DNA of 64,000 nucleotides from Amycolatopsis palatopharyngis (GTDB lineage: Bacteria; Actinomycetota; Actinomycetes; Mycobacteriales; Pseudonocardiaceae): positions 1 through 64,000 of the forward strand of contig NZ_PQHZ01000009.1 in the NCBI RefSeq assembly GCF_003385185.1, in the 5' to 3' direction. The notes under the pieces were generated by a model. It was given only the letters and a program-made list of their open reading frames with translations, made no database searches and was not told the DNA's origin. The translations under genes were made by a program, and so were the position numbers. Positions 1 through 8,622 of the stretch are shown piece after piece (position 1 is the first letter of the stretch; each line of letters opens with the position of its first letter).

Positions 1-44
1 CCCCGTTCACAGCACTTGTCGCCCCGCCCCCTCGCGGCACTGGG

Positions 45-101
45 AGTTCCCCAATGTGGCATTGGGGACGTTCAAGTTCCCTAAAGCCACATTGGGGAAC
101 T
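45..101. repeat. Inverted repeat with 16-bp perfect arms
   Basis: AGTTCCCCAATGTGGC at 45-60 is exactly complementary to 86-101. The left arm runs into a second hairpin, CCCCAATG-TGG-CATTGGGG, at 49-67. The element ends at the stop codon of the minus-strand MFS gene, so it could terminate that transcript, but there is no T-run. It looks more like a member of a dispersed intergenic repeat family; that is inference. Confidence 0.7.
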
Positions 102-1358
102 TCAGCGCACCGTGCGGACGCGGGTGATCAGCAGGCCCGCGGCGAGGGTGACGACTGCGGAGGCGGCGTAGAGGCTGCGGTAGCCGCCGAGGTGCGCCAG
201 TACCAGTGTGGCGACGAGTGGCGCGATGACCTGCGGCAGCGAGTTCGAGATGTTGACGATCCCCAGATCCTTGGCCCTGGCCGTCGCGGCCGGGAGCACC
301 TGGGTGAGCAGCGCGAGCCCGACCGACGCGTAGACGCCGAAGCCGAGCCCGAGTGTCAGCGCGGCGAGCATCGTCACCGCCCACGTCTGCCAGATCACCA
401 GCAGGACCGACGCACCGCCCATCAGCAGGACCGCGATGACCACGTACGGCTTGCGGCGGCCGGAACGGTCCGACAGCGCACCCGTGACCACGGCGCCCAC
501 CAGGACGGCGCCCGCGTACAAACTCATCGCGATCAGCAGGCCCGCGTCCGGGTCGGGCAGCCGCACCACGTCGGTCAGAAAGAACAGCAGATACATCACA
601 CCGAGCGCGTTGCCGACCTGAACGCAGAAGTGGCCTGCCCAGGCCCAGGCGAAGTCGGGATGCCGCCGGGGTGAGACCCAGATCCCGCGTAAGCCTGCCC
701 CGAACGACTCGGCGGCGGCATCGGTGGGCGGCAGGACGGTGTCCGGGGTACGGGCGGCGAACAGCAGTGCGCCGAGGATCACCGCGACACCGCAGGCGAG
801 GTAGCCGCCGCCGATGCCCACGATCAGCGTGGTGATCACGACAGTCCCCGCGAGGGTGCCGACAATCTGGGTTATGCCGACGATCCCGGCCACCCGCGCG
901 CGCTGCAGCACCGGAACCCGGTCGGGCAGTGCCGCGGTGAGCGCCGCGAGTGTCGCGTTCAGTCCCGCCTGCACCAGGCACCAGCCCAGTGTCATCACCA
1001 CGACATCGCCCGCGTTCGCCAGTACGACGAACCCCATGGACCCGGCCAGTGCACCGCCGACTGTCCATGGATGACGACGGCCGAACCGTGAGGTGGTGCG
1101 ATCCGAGGCCATCCCGGCGAGCGGGGTCACCACGGCGGCCACCACCGCTCCGACGCCGGTGACCGCACCGAACACCAGCTCCTTGTCCCCCGCGTCGAGC
1201 AGCGCGGCCTGCTTTGGCAGCAGCACCTGGATGGGCGTGATCAACGCGAACCACAGTCCGACGTTGGCCAGGAAGAGCAGGCAGGTCCAGCTGGAGCGCA
1301 CAGGGGACACCGGCTCGGCGTGGGGATCGGTGACCGGCAGGGCCGCGGGATCAGCCAT
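102..1358 (-). CDS. MFS transporter, probable sugar importer
   Basis: A 418-residue, very hydrophobic protein with about twelve membrane segments. It has MFS loop signatures: a loop 2-3 GMASDRTTSRFGRR motif near residue 85 and a GALSDRSGRRKP motif in the second half. The start at 1358 overlaps the last codons of the upstream GH1 beta-glucosidase gene by 8 nt, so the two are translationally coupled. The context suggests uptake of a beta-glucoside or its product, which is inference; the substrate cannot be read from the sequence. The cytoplasmic N-terminus is about 25 residues long and rich in Pro and Asp. Confidence 0.85.
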   Translation of the reverse strand: MADPAALPVTDPHAEPVSPVRSSWTCLLFLANVGLWFALITPIQVLLPKQAALLDAGDKELVFGAVTGVGAVVAAVVTPLAGMASDRTTSRFGRRHPWTVGGALAGSMGFVVLANAGDVVVMTLGWCLVQAGLNATLAALTAALPDRVPVLQRARVAGIVGITQIVGTLAGTVVITTLIVGIGGGYLACGVAVILGALLFAARTPDTVLPPTDAAAESFGAGLRGIWVSPRRHPDFAWAWAGHFCVQVGNALGVMYLLFFLTDVVRLPDPDAGLLIAMSLYAGAVLVGAVVTGALSDRSGRRKPYVVIAVLLMGGASVLLVIWQTWAVTMLAALTLGLGFGVYASVGLALLTQVLPAATARAKDLGIVNISNSLPQVIAPLVATLVLAHLGGYRSLYAASAVVTLAAGLLITRVRTVR

Positions 1359-2685
1359 CGTCGCGCACCAGGCGCTGGTACCACCCGAAGGAGTCCTTCG
1401 GCGTGCGCCGCTGTGTCGCGTAGTCGACGTGAACCAGACCGAAGCGTGGGGCGTACCCCTTCGACCATTCGAAGTTGTCCATCAGGGACCAGACGAAGTA
1501 TCCCCGCACGTCCACGCCGTCGTCCATGGCGAAGCGTAGCGCTCGCAGATGGCCGGAGAGGAATTCGACACGGTCCGGGTCGTGCACGTGACCGTCCTCC
1601 GCGACCTCGTCGTCGGCGCTGCAGCCGTTCTCGGTGATGTAGATCGGCGGGAGGGCGCCGGCGTATCGCTCGTGCATCGAGAGCAGGAGTTCGTGCAGGG
1701 CATGCGGCACGACTGGCGAGTCGTTCGTGGTCAGTGGGTAGCCCTCGACCGGGCGCAGTTCGAACGGTAACGGGTTTCCCGGCCCCGGAGCGGCGACCCG
1801 TTGCGGCTCATAGTAGTTCACGCCGTAGAAGTCGAGTTCCTCGCGAATCACCGGTAGATCTTCGGCGTACCCATCCGGCAGGTGCTGCTCCATTTCGGAC
1901 GGATATGTCCCGAGCAACACAGGATCGGCGTAGAGCCGGTTGATCAATGCGTCCAGCCAGATCGCGGCGGCTTTGTCATCATCGCCTTCGCTGGCCGTCC
2001 ACACCGGACTGTGATTGTTCGCCGTACCGATGCCGCTCGCTCCGGTGGCCCGCAACGCTCGAACGGCGAGGCCGTGCGCGAGGTTCTGGTGGTGCGCCGT
2101 GGGAATCGCGTCGAGCAACAACGTCTTCCCCAGCGCATACTCGCCGATGGCGTAGCCGTAGATCGACATCACCATCGGTTCGTTGAGCGGGATCCACATC
2201 CGCACCCGGTCACCGAAGCGCTCGCCCAGAATCGACGCGTACTCGGCGAACCGCTCGGCGGTGTCCCGGACGAGCCAGCCGCCGGCGTCCTCGACGGCCT
2301 GTGGAGTGTCCCAGTGGTACAGCGTGGCAACGGGAGCGATATCCGCGTCGCAGATCGCGTCGAGCAACCGGTCGTAGAAGGCGAGGCCCTCAGCGTTCGG
2401 CGCACCCTTGCCTTCCGGTTGAATTCTCGGCCAGGCGAAGGACATCCGGTAGGCGCCGACACCGAGTTCCGCGAGCAGCGCGACGTCCTCCGGGTAGCGG
2501 TGATAGTGGTCGGCGGCGATGTCCGCGTGCTCGCCACGGGCGATTCTGCCGGGAGTGGCGGCGAAGGTGTCCCAGATCGAGGGACCGCGACCGCCCTCCC
2601 CGGTCGCCCCTTCGATCTGGAATGCCGACGTTGAGACGCCCCAGAGAAATTCACGCGGGAAGGTCGATCTGTCCACGGGCTGCAC
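1351..2685 (-). CDS. GH1 family beta-glucosidase
   Basis: Hydrolyses beta-linked glycosides by the retaining mechanism of glycoside hydrolase family 1. The protein has 444 residues, the usual GH1 length. The acid/base motif LNEP (E169) and the nucleophile motif ITENG (E352) are both present, as is the N-terminal FLWGVSTSAFQIEG signature. No signal peptide is seen, so it should act in the cytoplasm. It is first in a two-gene operon with the MFS transporter. A palindrome just upstream and a divergent TetR gene suggest local repression induced by a sugar (inference). Confidence 0.93.
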   Translation of the reverse strand: MQPVDRSTFPREFLWGVSTSAFQIEGATGEGGRGPSIWDTFAATPGRIARGEHADIAADHYHRYPEDVALLAELGVGAYRMSFAWPRIQPEGKGAPNAEGLAFYDRLLDAICDADIAPVATLYHWDTPQAVEDAGGWLVRDTAERFAEYASILGERFGDRVRMWIPLNEPMVMSIYGYAIGEYALGKTLLLDAIPTAHHQNLAHGLAVRALRATGASGIGTANNHSPVWTASEGDDDKAAAIWLDALINRLYADPVLLGTYPSEMEQHLPDGYAEDLPVIREELDFYGVNYYEPQRVAAPGPGNPLPFELRPVEGYPLTTNDSPVVPHALHELLLSMHERYAGALPPIYITENGCSADDEVAEDGHVHDPDRVEFLSGHLRALRFAMDDGVDVRGYFVWSLMDNFEWSKGYAPRFGLVHVDYATQRRTPKDSFGWYQRLVRDDG

Positions 2686-2709
2686 ACCTCTCGCCGGACG
2701 TACCCGTTA

Positions 2710-2728
2710 ATGTGAAAAGTATTCACAT
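2710..2728. promoter_or_regulatory. Palindromic operator between GH1 gene and TetR gene
   Basis: ATGTGAA-AAGTA-TTCACAT is a perfect 7-bp inverted repeat with a 5-nt spacer. It lies 24 bp upstream of the beta-glucosidase start and about 90 bp upstream of the divergent TetR start. Position and symmetry fit a repressor site for one or both genes; binding is inferred. Confidence 0.6.
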
Positions 2729-2816
2729 GCTAGTCGTTCCCTCGACCGGGGGAAAGTGAACGGACGCGCTAAAGTCGCTGATCACGCGACCGGCAACAGC
2801 GAAAGTAGAGCCCGCC

Positions 2817-3464
2817 TTGTCCGACACTCAGGCCGCGAAGTCCGCGGGATCCGCTGATGGAACCCCGCTTCGCAGGCAACCCGTCCAGCAGCGCAGCGCG
2901 CAGCGCGTCGAACGCATGCTCGACGCGAGCGCCGAACTGATCGAGGAAGTCGGGTACGACGCACTCACCACCACCCTCATCGCCAAGCGGGCGGGAGTCG
3001 CCGTCGGGTCGCTCTACCAGTTCTTTCCGGACAAACGCGCCGTTGTGCAGGCCCTGACGCAGCGCAACCTGGAAAAATTCATGAGCGCGGTGCGCGAGCG
3101 ACTGACCGGAGTGGATCACCAGCACTGGTGGGACCTGGTGGACTCGCTGCTCGACATCTACCTGCGGATGCACCGGGAGGTGCCGGGGTTCTCCAAGGTC
3201 CACTTCGGCGACGCCGTCGACGTGCGCCTGCTCGACGACCGGCGAGACAACAACAACGTGGTGGCCGATTCGCTGACCGGGCTGCTCACCGCCAATCTCA
3301 ACCTGCCGGAGGACCAGCTCGCGCTGCCGATCGCCGTGGCCGTGGAAACCGCGGACGGCCTGCTCAACCTCGCGTTCCGTCGCTCTCCCGACGGTGACGA
3401 GGCTGTCGTCGCCGAGACGAAATACCTGATCAAGGGATATCTGGCCAGCCGGCTTGGCGAGTAA
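2817..3464 (+). CDS. TetR family transcriptional regulator
   Basis: A 215-residue regulator with an N-terminal TetR helix-turn-helix. The helix pattern includes RVERMLDASAELI, TTTLIAKRAGVAVGSLYQFF and DKRAVVQAL (about residues 30-85), followed by a variable ligand-binding domain. The reading frame opens with TTG at 2817; no in-frame ATG or GTG precedes the DNA-binding domain and the ribosome site is weak. It is transcribed away from the GH1/MFS operon with a palindrome between them, so control of that operon is likely but not proven. Confidence 0.85.
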   Translation: MSDTQAAKSAGSADGTPLRRQPVQQRSAQRVERMLDASAELIEEVGYDALTTTLIAKRAGVAVGSLYQFFPDKRAVVQALTQRNLEKFMSAVRERLTGVDHQHWWDLVDSLLDIYLRMHREVPGFSKVHFGDAVDVRLLDDRRDNNNVVADSLTGLLTANLNLPEDQLALPIAVAVETADGLLNLAFRRSPDGDEAVVAETKYLIKGYLASRLGE

Positions 3465-3480
3465 GCAGGCCTGCGAAGTG

Positions 3481-3600
3481 CTAGGCCATTAGCCGTCTGA
3501 CCGCAAGCGAGAAAGCGATCATGCTCCGTGCCTCGACGTCGTCCTCGTCCTGGCAGAACGCGCGGAACAGCGAACAGACGCTGGCCAGAGTCAGCCGAAG
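3481..3600 (-). pseudogene. Remnant of a TetR-type regulator C-terminus
   Basis: On the minus strand one frame reads about 39 codons to a TAG at 3481-3483. It contains DDVEARSMIAFSLAV, which resembles the C-terminal helix of many TetR proteins. There is no DNA-binding domain, because the frame runs back into the end of the neighbouring PLP enzyme gene. It is probably the tail of a deleted regulator. Recognition rests on a short stretch, so confidence is modest. Confidence 0.35.
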
Positions 3601-4739
3601 TTGCGGCCTTCGCCCCGGTAGGTCGGCACCGATCGGTCGACGTGCTGGTCGCGCACGAGGTGGTACTCGTCGAACCGCTCGGCCAGCTCACCGGCTTTCG
3701 CGTGGCGCAACCACACCCGGTCGCCCACCCGCAGCGAGTCGGCCGCAGCGCCGGTGACCGGCGTCTGCACCTCCCCCGCACCCTCGACGCCGAGAAGGGT
3801 GAGACCTTCCGGCAGATACGGGCGCGGCAACCGGGAGGTGCTCGCCGGGCCGGAGGCGATGTATCCCCCCGCATACAGGGTCGCGATGCCCTTACCGGGC
3901 TTACGCACGACCGGCAACGCGAACAACGTCGCGGGTCTCGGGTGGAACCGCGAGTAGCCGTCGAACAGCGTCGGCCCCATCAATCCCGAGCCCGCGGCGA
4001 TCTCGGTGACCGCGGGGTCCGCTCCGGTGGTCTCGATGCTGCCGGTACCGCCACCGTTGACGAACTCCAAATCCGCGACCGCCCGTACCGCGCGCACGAC
4101 GGCGCCTCTGCGGCGCGCGAGTTCCGCGGCGGAGCGGCGCTGCATCCAGCGGATGAGCGCACCGCGCTCGCGTGCGTCGGGAACACCGGCGATCTGACCC
4201 TCGTAAGCCATCACGCCCACCAGCCGGAAACCCTGCCGCGCCCGCACTTCCCGCGCCAGCCGGACCGCTTGGCGTGGGGTGAAGACCGGCGAGCGGCGAG
4301 TGCCCACGTGCAGTCCGGGCAATGGCCGCCAGGAAGCGTCGAGTTCGAGGCAGACCCGGATTTCCGGGCGTCCTGGCCCGACCGCGGCGGCCACGAGGTC
4401 GAGGTGCTCGACGGAGTCCACCATGATCGTGATCGTCTGCCTGGCCCGGTCGTCCGACACCAGTTCACGTAGCGCCGAATGATCCGCGGTTGGATAGGCG
4501 ACCACGATGTCGTCGCTGGTACCAAGCCCGGCCAGCCAGAGTGCCTCGCGCAGTGAATAGCACATCAGCCCGGCGAAACCCGGGCGCCGCAGCACCCGCT
4601 CCAACAGGAACCGGCACCGGACGGACTTGCTGACGACCCGTATCGGCTTTCCGTCGGCCCGACGCAGCAGATCGTCGGCGTTCGCGTCGAACGCGGCCAG
4701 GTCGACCACGGCAAGCGGAGGATCGAGGTCCTTCGTCGC
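3591..4739 (-). CDS. Alanine-racemase-fold PLP enzyme, D-threonine aldolase / D-serine dehydratase-like
   Basis: About 382 residues. The N-terminal alanine-racemase-like barrel carries the expected PLP lysine in IRVVSKSVRC (near residue 38), followed by a C-terminal domain with HAKAGELAERF and YHLVRDQHV. The latter resembles the metal-binding His/Asp region of D-threonine aldolase and D-serine dehydratase relatives, although the usual HxC motif is not clear. I prefer the ATG at 4739, where family similarity begins; in-frame TTG (4790) and GTG (4772) lie upstream. It is divergent from the lactone oxidase gene. The exact substrate (D-amino acid or amino alcohol) is unknown. Confidence 0.7.
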   Translation of the reverse strand, partial: ATKDLDPPLAVVDLAAFDANADDLLRRADGKPIRVVSKSVRCRFLLERVLRRPGFAGLMCYSLREALWLAGLGTSDDIVVAYPTADHSALRELVSDDRARQTITIMVDSVEHLDLVAAAVGPGRPEIRVCLELDASWRPLPGLHVGTRRSPVFTPRQAVRLAREVRARQGFRLVGVMAYEGQIAGVPDARERGALIRWMQRRSAAELARRRGAVVRAVRAVADLEFVNGGGTGSIETTGADPAVTEIAAGSGLMGPTLFDGYSRFHPRPATLFALPVVRKPGKGIATLYAGGYIASGPASTSRLPRPYLPEGLTLLGVEGAGEVQTPVTGAAADSLRVGDRVWLRHAKAGELAERFDEYHLVRDQHVDRSVPTYRGEGRNFG

Positions 4740-4863
4740 CATACCGTAGACACTGGTGTTCAGAGTGGACACATAACGACGGTACGACAATCAACCTTGA
4801 AACGCGAATCTGATTCACTTATCGTTCGGACACTCGGGCGCGGCGAACGGAACAGGTGGGCTG

Positions 4864-6168
4864 ATGGCAGGGTGGACCAACTGGGCTAGAACCGCCCAAG
4901 CTTCGCCGACGCGGGTACACAAACCGCGCAACGTCGCGGAGATCGCTCGTGCCGTCGCCGACGCGGCCGTGGACGGCAGGCGTATCCGCGCACTCGGCAG
5001 CGGCCACTCGTTCTCCCCGATCGCCGTCGCCCACGACGACGCCATCGACCTCACTCAGTGGAGCGGCATCGTCTCGGCCGACGCCGGATCCGGCCTCGTC
5101 ACCGTCCGTTCGGGCACCACGCTGCGCGCGTTGAACGCCGAACTCGACGCGCTGGGTCTCGCGATGACCAACCTCGGGGACATCGACGCGCAGACGATCT
5201 CGGGCGCGGTGTCCACCGGCACCCACGGCACCGGGGCGCGCCTCGGCGGGCTGGCCACCCAGATCGCCGCGTTGGAACTGGTGCTCGCCGACGGCAGCGT
5301 CGTGTCGTGCTCCGCCGGCCGTCGTCCCGAACTGTTCGCCGCGGCCAGGGTCGGACTCGGTGCGCTCGGGGTGATCAGCACAGTGACACTGCGCTGTGAA
5401 CCGTCGTTCGTACTCGCCGCCCAGGAGCGTCCGGAACCGTTGGACGAGGTGCTCGCCGGTTTCGATGCGGCTGCCGAGGCCAACGATCACGTCGAGTTCT
5501 ACTGGTTCCCCTACGGTCGCAACGCGCTGGTGAAACGCAACAACAGGGAGCCCGCCGGGACGGCGGCGAGGCCGCTGTCCGCCGTGCGCCGCTACTTCGA
5601 CTACGAGATCGTGGAGAACCGCGCGTTCGGCGCACTGTGCGGGCTCGGCCGCACAGTGCCGAAACTGGTTCGCCCGTTGGGGAGACTGTCCTCCTCACTG
5701 CTTTCCGCGCGGCAGTACAGCGACGTGTCGCACCGGGTCTTCGTGACCCACCGCGCTGTGCGGTTCGTCGAGTCGGAGTTCGCCGTACCCCGCGAATCGC
5801 TGCATCACGTGCTCGGCGAGCTCCGGCGGGTGGTACCTGGACTGGAGAGTCCCGTCGCGTTTCCGGTCGAGGTGCGCGTGGCTGCCGCCGATGACATCTG
5901 GCTGTCGACCGCGTACGGCCGCGACTCCGCCTACATCGCCGTGCACCAGTTCGCCGGGATGCCCTATCGCGAGTACTTCGCGGCCTTCGCGGCGATTGCC
6001 GGCGAGGTCGGTGGCAGGCCGCACTGGGGCAAGATGCACGAACTCGGCGCCGAACAGCTGCGTGAGCGCTATCCGAGGTTCGAGGACTTCCGGCGGGTGC
6101 GGGCCGAGGTCGATCCGCACGGGGTCTTCACCAACGACTATCTGGATCGGGTGCTGGGAGCCGAATAG
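4864..6168 (+). CDS. FAD-dependent sugar-lactone oxidase (D-arabinono-1,4-lactone oxidase family)
   Basis: A 434-residue flavoprotein of the VAO/PCMH type. The FAD-binding half has ALGSGHSFSPIA and GAVSTGTHGTG near residues 45 and 115. The C-terminal ALO domain has PHWGKMH and DPHGVFTNDYLDRVL. It oxidises aldonolactones such as L-gulono- or D-arabinono-1,4-lactone in characterised relatives; the native substrate here is not known. No signal peptide or membrane segment is evident. It starts at ATG 4864 and ends 2 bp before the convergent NAD-binding gene. Confidence 0.85.
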   Translation: MAGWTNWARTAQASPTRVHKPRNVAEIARAVADAAVDGRRIRALGSGHSFSPIAVAHDDAIDLTQWSGIVSADAGSGLVTVRSGTTLRALNAELDALGLAMTNLGDIDAQTISGAVSTGTHGTGARLGGLATQIAALELVLADGSVVSCSAGRRPELFAAARVGLGALGVISTVTLRCEPSFVLAAQERPEPLDEVLAGFDAAAEANDHVEFYWFPYGRNALVKRNNREPAGTAARPLSAVRRYFDYEIVENRAFGALCGLGRTVPKLVRPLGRLSSSLLSARQYSDVSHRVFVTHRAVRFVESEFAVPRESLHHVLGELRRVVPGLESPVAFPVEVRVAAADDIWLSTAYGRDSAYIAVHQFAGMPYREYFAAFAAIAGEVGGRPHWGKMHELGAEQLRERYPRFEDFRRVRAEVDPHGVFTNDYLDRVLGAE

Positions 6169-6170
6169 CG

Positions 6171-6824
6171 TCAGAGCCGGCTGAGCGCTTCCTCGATGGG
6201 CGTGTGGCCGCCGGTCAGTTCCAGGGTGCGGCGCACGGAGATGGACTCGTCCACCACCAGCTCGGCCAGTACCGCAGCGACGTCCTGTCGGCTGATCGCG
6301 CCTGCGGGAACGTCCTCGGCGAGGTGCACCACACCAGTTCCCGGATCGTCGGTGAGGCGTCCCGGCCGCAGGATGGTCCAGTCGAGGTCGCGTGCGCGCA
6401 GATCGTCCTCGGCGGCGGCCTTCGCCTTGAGGTAAATGGCGAAGGTTTCGTCCATCCCTTCCTGGTCCGCCCGGTCCAGGCCCATCGCACTCACCTGAAG
6501 GTGCCTGCGGACACCCGCCTGCTCGGCGAACTCGGCGAACAGCACCGCGGCAGCCCGGTCCACGGTCTCCTTGCGCGCGGTGCCACTGCCCGGCCCGGCA
6601 CCCGCGGCGAATACGGCGACATCCGCTCCGGAGAGGACCTCGGCGACCGCCGAGACATCGGCGTTCTCCAGGTCGAGTACGGCGGGTTCGGCGCTGACCT
6701 CGCGCAGATCCGCCGACTGCTCCGGTTTCCGGATGATCCCGACGGCATCGTCCCCGTTCGCGGCGAGCAACTTCTCCAGTTGCAGCGCGATCTTTCCGTG
6801 GCCTCCGGCAATAACGACTCGCAT
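6171..6824 (-). CDS. NAD(P)H-binding protein, atypical short-chain reductase
   Basis: A 217-residue Rossmann protein with an N-terminal dinucleotide motif MRVVIAGGHGKIA (GxxGxxA type), an acidic strand-end region, and VSAMGLDRAD and WTILRPGRLTDDP in the second half. These are typical of NmrA/YwnB-like atypical SDRs that reduce quinones, flavins or sense NAD(P). No YxxxK catalytic motif is evident. The ATG start at 6824 is preceded by only about 70 bp before the next gene upstream on the same strand. Role unknown. Confidence 0.75.
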   Translation of the reverse strand: MRVVIAGGHGKIALQLEKLLAANGDDAVGIIRKPEQSADLREVSAEPAVLDLENADVSAVAEVLSGADVAVFAAGAGPGSGTARKETVDRAAAVLFAEFAEQAGVRRHLQVSAMGLDRADQEGMDETFAIYLKAKAAAEDDLRARDLDWTILRPGRLTDDPGTGVVHLAEDVPAGAISRQDVAAVLAELVVDESISVRRTLELTGGHTPIEEALSRL

Positions 6825-6892
6825 GGCCGCCAGCCTAGATCAGTCGATCGCTGTGCACCGGACGGCGAACGAGGCCGCGGGATGGCTTGGAC

Positions 6893-7549
6893 TCAGCTCT
6901 CGGTGGCGACGACGAGCTGGTCGTACACCAGCTCGTTCACCCAGCGGGAGACGGCGTCCTCGTCCAGCAGCAGCCGTTCGGTGCGCCCGCTGAGGTCGAG
7001 GTCGACGACGGCATCCTCGTCGGCCGTGACCACGGCCATGCCATAGGTACGGGCACGGGGAAGGCAGTTGTTGACGTAGTCCTGGGTCAGCACAGCCGAG
7101 GAGGGCAGGACCATCGCGGCCTCGCCGTAACGCGCGAACGGCACGGTGGCCGCCATCCCCGTCCGCCAGTGCCGGGCGACCGCGAGCACACCGACGATCT
7201 CGGCGGCGGCCGGCGCGGCGGTCGCGGCGAGTTCGGGCCAGGTCCAGGTGGAGACGGTGGCCCGGTCGGTCACCGGCTCGACGCCCATGGCGATCCGCTC
7301 GGCGTGTGCCTCCATCCGCAGCCGCGCGACCACGAACACTCGCCTGCCGAGAACGGTCATCGGCAGGACGGAACCGTCCCAGCCGAGCTGGGCGGCTGCT
7401 TCCACCGCGAGCTCGTCGACGCCCGCGGGAAGTTCGACGGGAGGCAGAACCCGACTCGCCAGCGAATGCGTTCCCTTGGTGCCGCCGTTTACCGCGGTCT
7501 GCCCGGGTGTTGTCGCCACGAGGTCCGCCTCCTTCTGTCGCGCCGCCAT
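6893..7549 (-). CDS. Hypothetical protein
   Basis: 218 residues of no recognised family. The start is placed at ATG 7549 because GGGAGG lies 10 nt upstream; a longer frame from GTG 7576 would put that ribosome site inside the gene. The sequence alternates Ala/Val-rich strands with charged turns, and has no signal peptide or membrane segment. A Trp-rich stretch, STWTWPEL, lies near the middle. It lies upstream of the NAD(P)-binding gene on the same strand with a 68-bp gap, so co-transcription is possible. Confidence 0.6.
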   Translation of the reverse strand: MAARQKEADLVATTPGQTAVNGGTKGTHSLASRVLPPVELPAGVDELAVEAAAQLGWDGSVLPMTVLGRRVFVVARLRMEAHAERIAMGVEPVTDRATVSTWTWPELAATAAPAAAEIVGVLAVARHWRTGMAATVPFARYGEAAMVLPSSAVLTQDYVNNCLPRARTYGMAVVTADEDAVVDLDLSGRTERLLLDEDAVSRWVNELVYDQLVVATES

Positions 7550-7821
7550 CAACGTCGTGCCTCCCGAAAGGGGCACATGACTTGACTACCAGTCAGAAAG
7601 AGGCAGGTCTGCGGGTCACGAACGCACCTGCGATCGACGGCGCCGAACGGTCGGTGACCGGTCGGTGGGCGGTCATCGGACTTCAGCCCGACGGTGCGGC
7701 CGGACGGGTGAGGCAGGGCTGAACGGTCGGACGGTCAGTAGTCAGGCCAACAACGAGAGTCACCGTTCGGCCCTCCGCACGCCGAGCGAAGCGAGGCCGA
7801 GCAAAGCTAGCCTCCTGTGCC

Positions 7822-8445
7822 ATGAGCCTGAAGCGGATGGCGCGGGACGAGCGGACGGAGTTCGCGGCGTTTCTCGCGACGCTTTCCCCCGAGCAGTGGG
7901 ACACCCAGACCCTGTGCGCGGGCTGGCGGGTACGCGACGTCGTGGCCCACGTGATCAGCTACGACGAACTCGATGCCCGCGGCCTGGCCAGCCGCCTCGC
8001 AAAGGCACGGTTCAATCCGGACCGGGCCAATGCGGCCGGGCTGCCGGAGTACAACGTCCGACAGCCGGAAGAACTGGTGGCGCTGCTTGACGAGCACGCG
8101 GAGCCGCGGGGGCTGCCAGCCGCATTCGGCGGCATGATCGCCCTGGTCGACGCGCTGATCCATCAGCAGGACATCCGGCGTCCGCTGGGCATGCCGCGCG
8201 AGATTCCGGCCGAGCGACTCCTGCCCGCCCTGCGTTGCGCGCTGTTCGCGCCGGTCATTCGCGGCTTCTGGCGCGTCCGGGGAGTGCGGTTGGTCGCCAC
8301 CGACCTCGACTGGGCCAGTGGGAAAGGCCCTGAGGTGCGCGGCAAGGCCGAGGCCCTGCTGATGGTCATCGCGGGACGCCGCGGTGTTACCGGGGAACTG
8401 TCCGGCCCGGGGCAGGCGAAACTGGCGGACCGGATCGACGGCTGA
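7822..8445 (+). CDS. Maleylpyruvate isomerase / mycothiol-dependent DinB-like protein
   Basis: A 207-residue protein of the actinobacterial TIGR03083 type. The N-terminal four-helix DinB-like domain has the signature WDTQTLCAGWRVRDVVAHVISYDEL (read here from residues 32-56). The His in VVAHV and the HQQD motif near residue 114 match metal-ligand positions of mycothiol-dependent isomerases and S-transferases. The substrate is unknown; detoxification with mycothiol as cofactor is inferred from the family. It stands alone, and the 177 bp following it hold no recognisable gene. Confidence 0.75.
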   Translation: MSLKRMARDERTEFAAFLATLSPEQWDTQTLCAGWRVRDVVAHVISYDELDARGLASRLAKARFNPDRANAAGLPEYNVRQPEELVALLDEHAEPRGLPAAFGGMIALVDALIHQQDIRRPLGMPREIPAERLLPALRCALFAPVIRGFWRVRGVRLVATDLDWASGKGPEVRGKAEALLMVIAGRRGVTGELSGPGQAKLADRIDG

Positions 8446-8622
8446 CCGCCGTTTTGCATCGGTCGTTCCTAAACCGACCGCGAACGCATTGCCGTGCTGG
8501 CGGTGCTGGACATCGCGACCCTCATCCCGGAGTTCGTTCGACGCGGCGGGCACGTCTCGCCACAGGGTGAGCTGGACCGCAGCGCGTCCGCGCCCCCGGC
8601 GTTAAGGTGACCGCTGAGTAAC

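Noticed and set aside
8446..8622. Possible short plus-strand gene (frame reading LAVLDIATLIPEFVRR)
   Set aside because: No start codon with a ribosome site and no recognisable family; may be a decayed fragment but cannot be supported.
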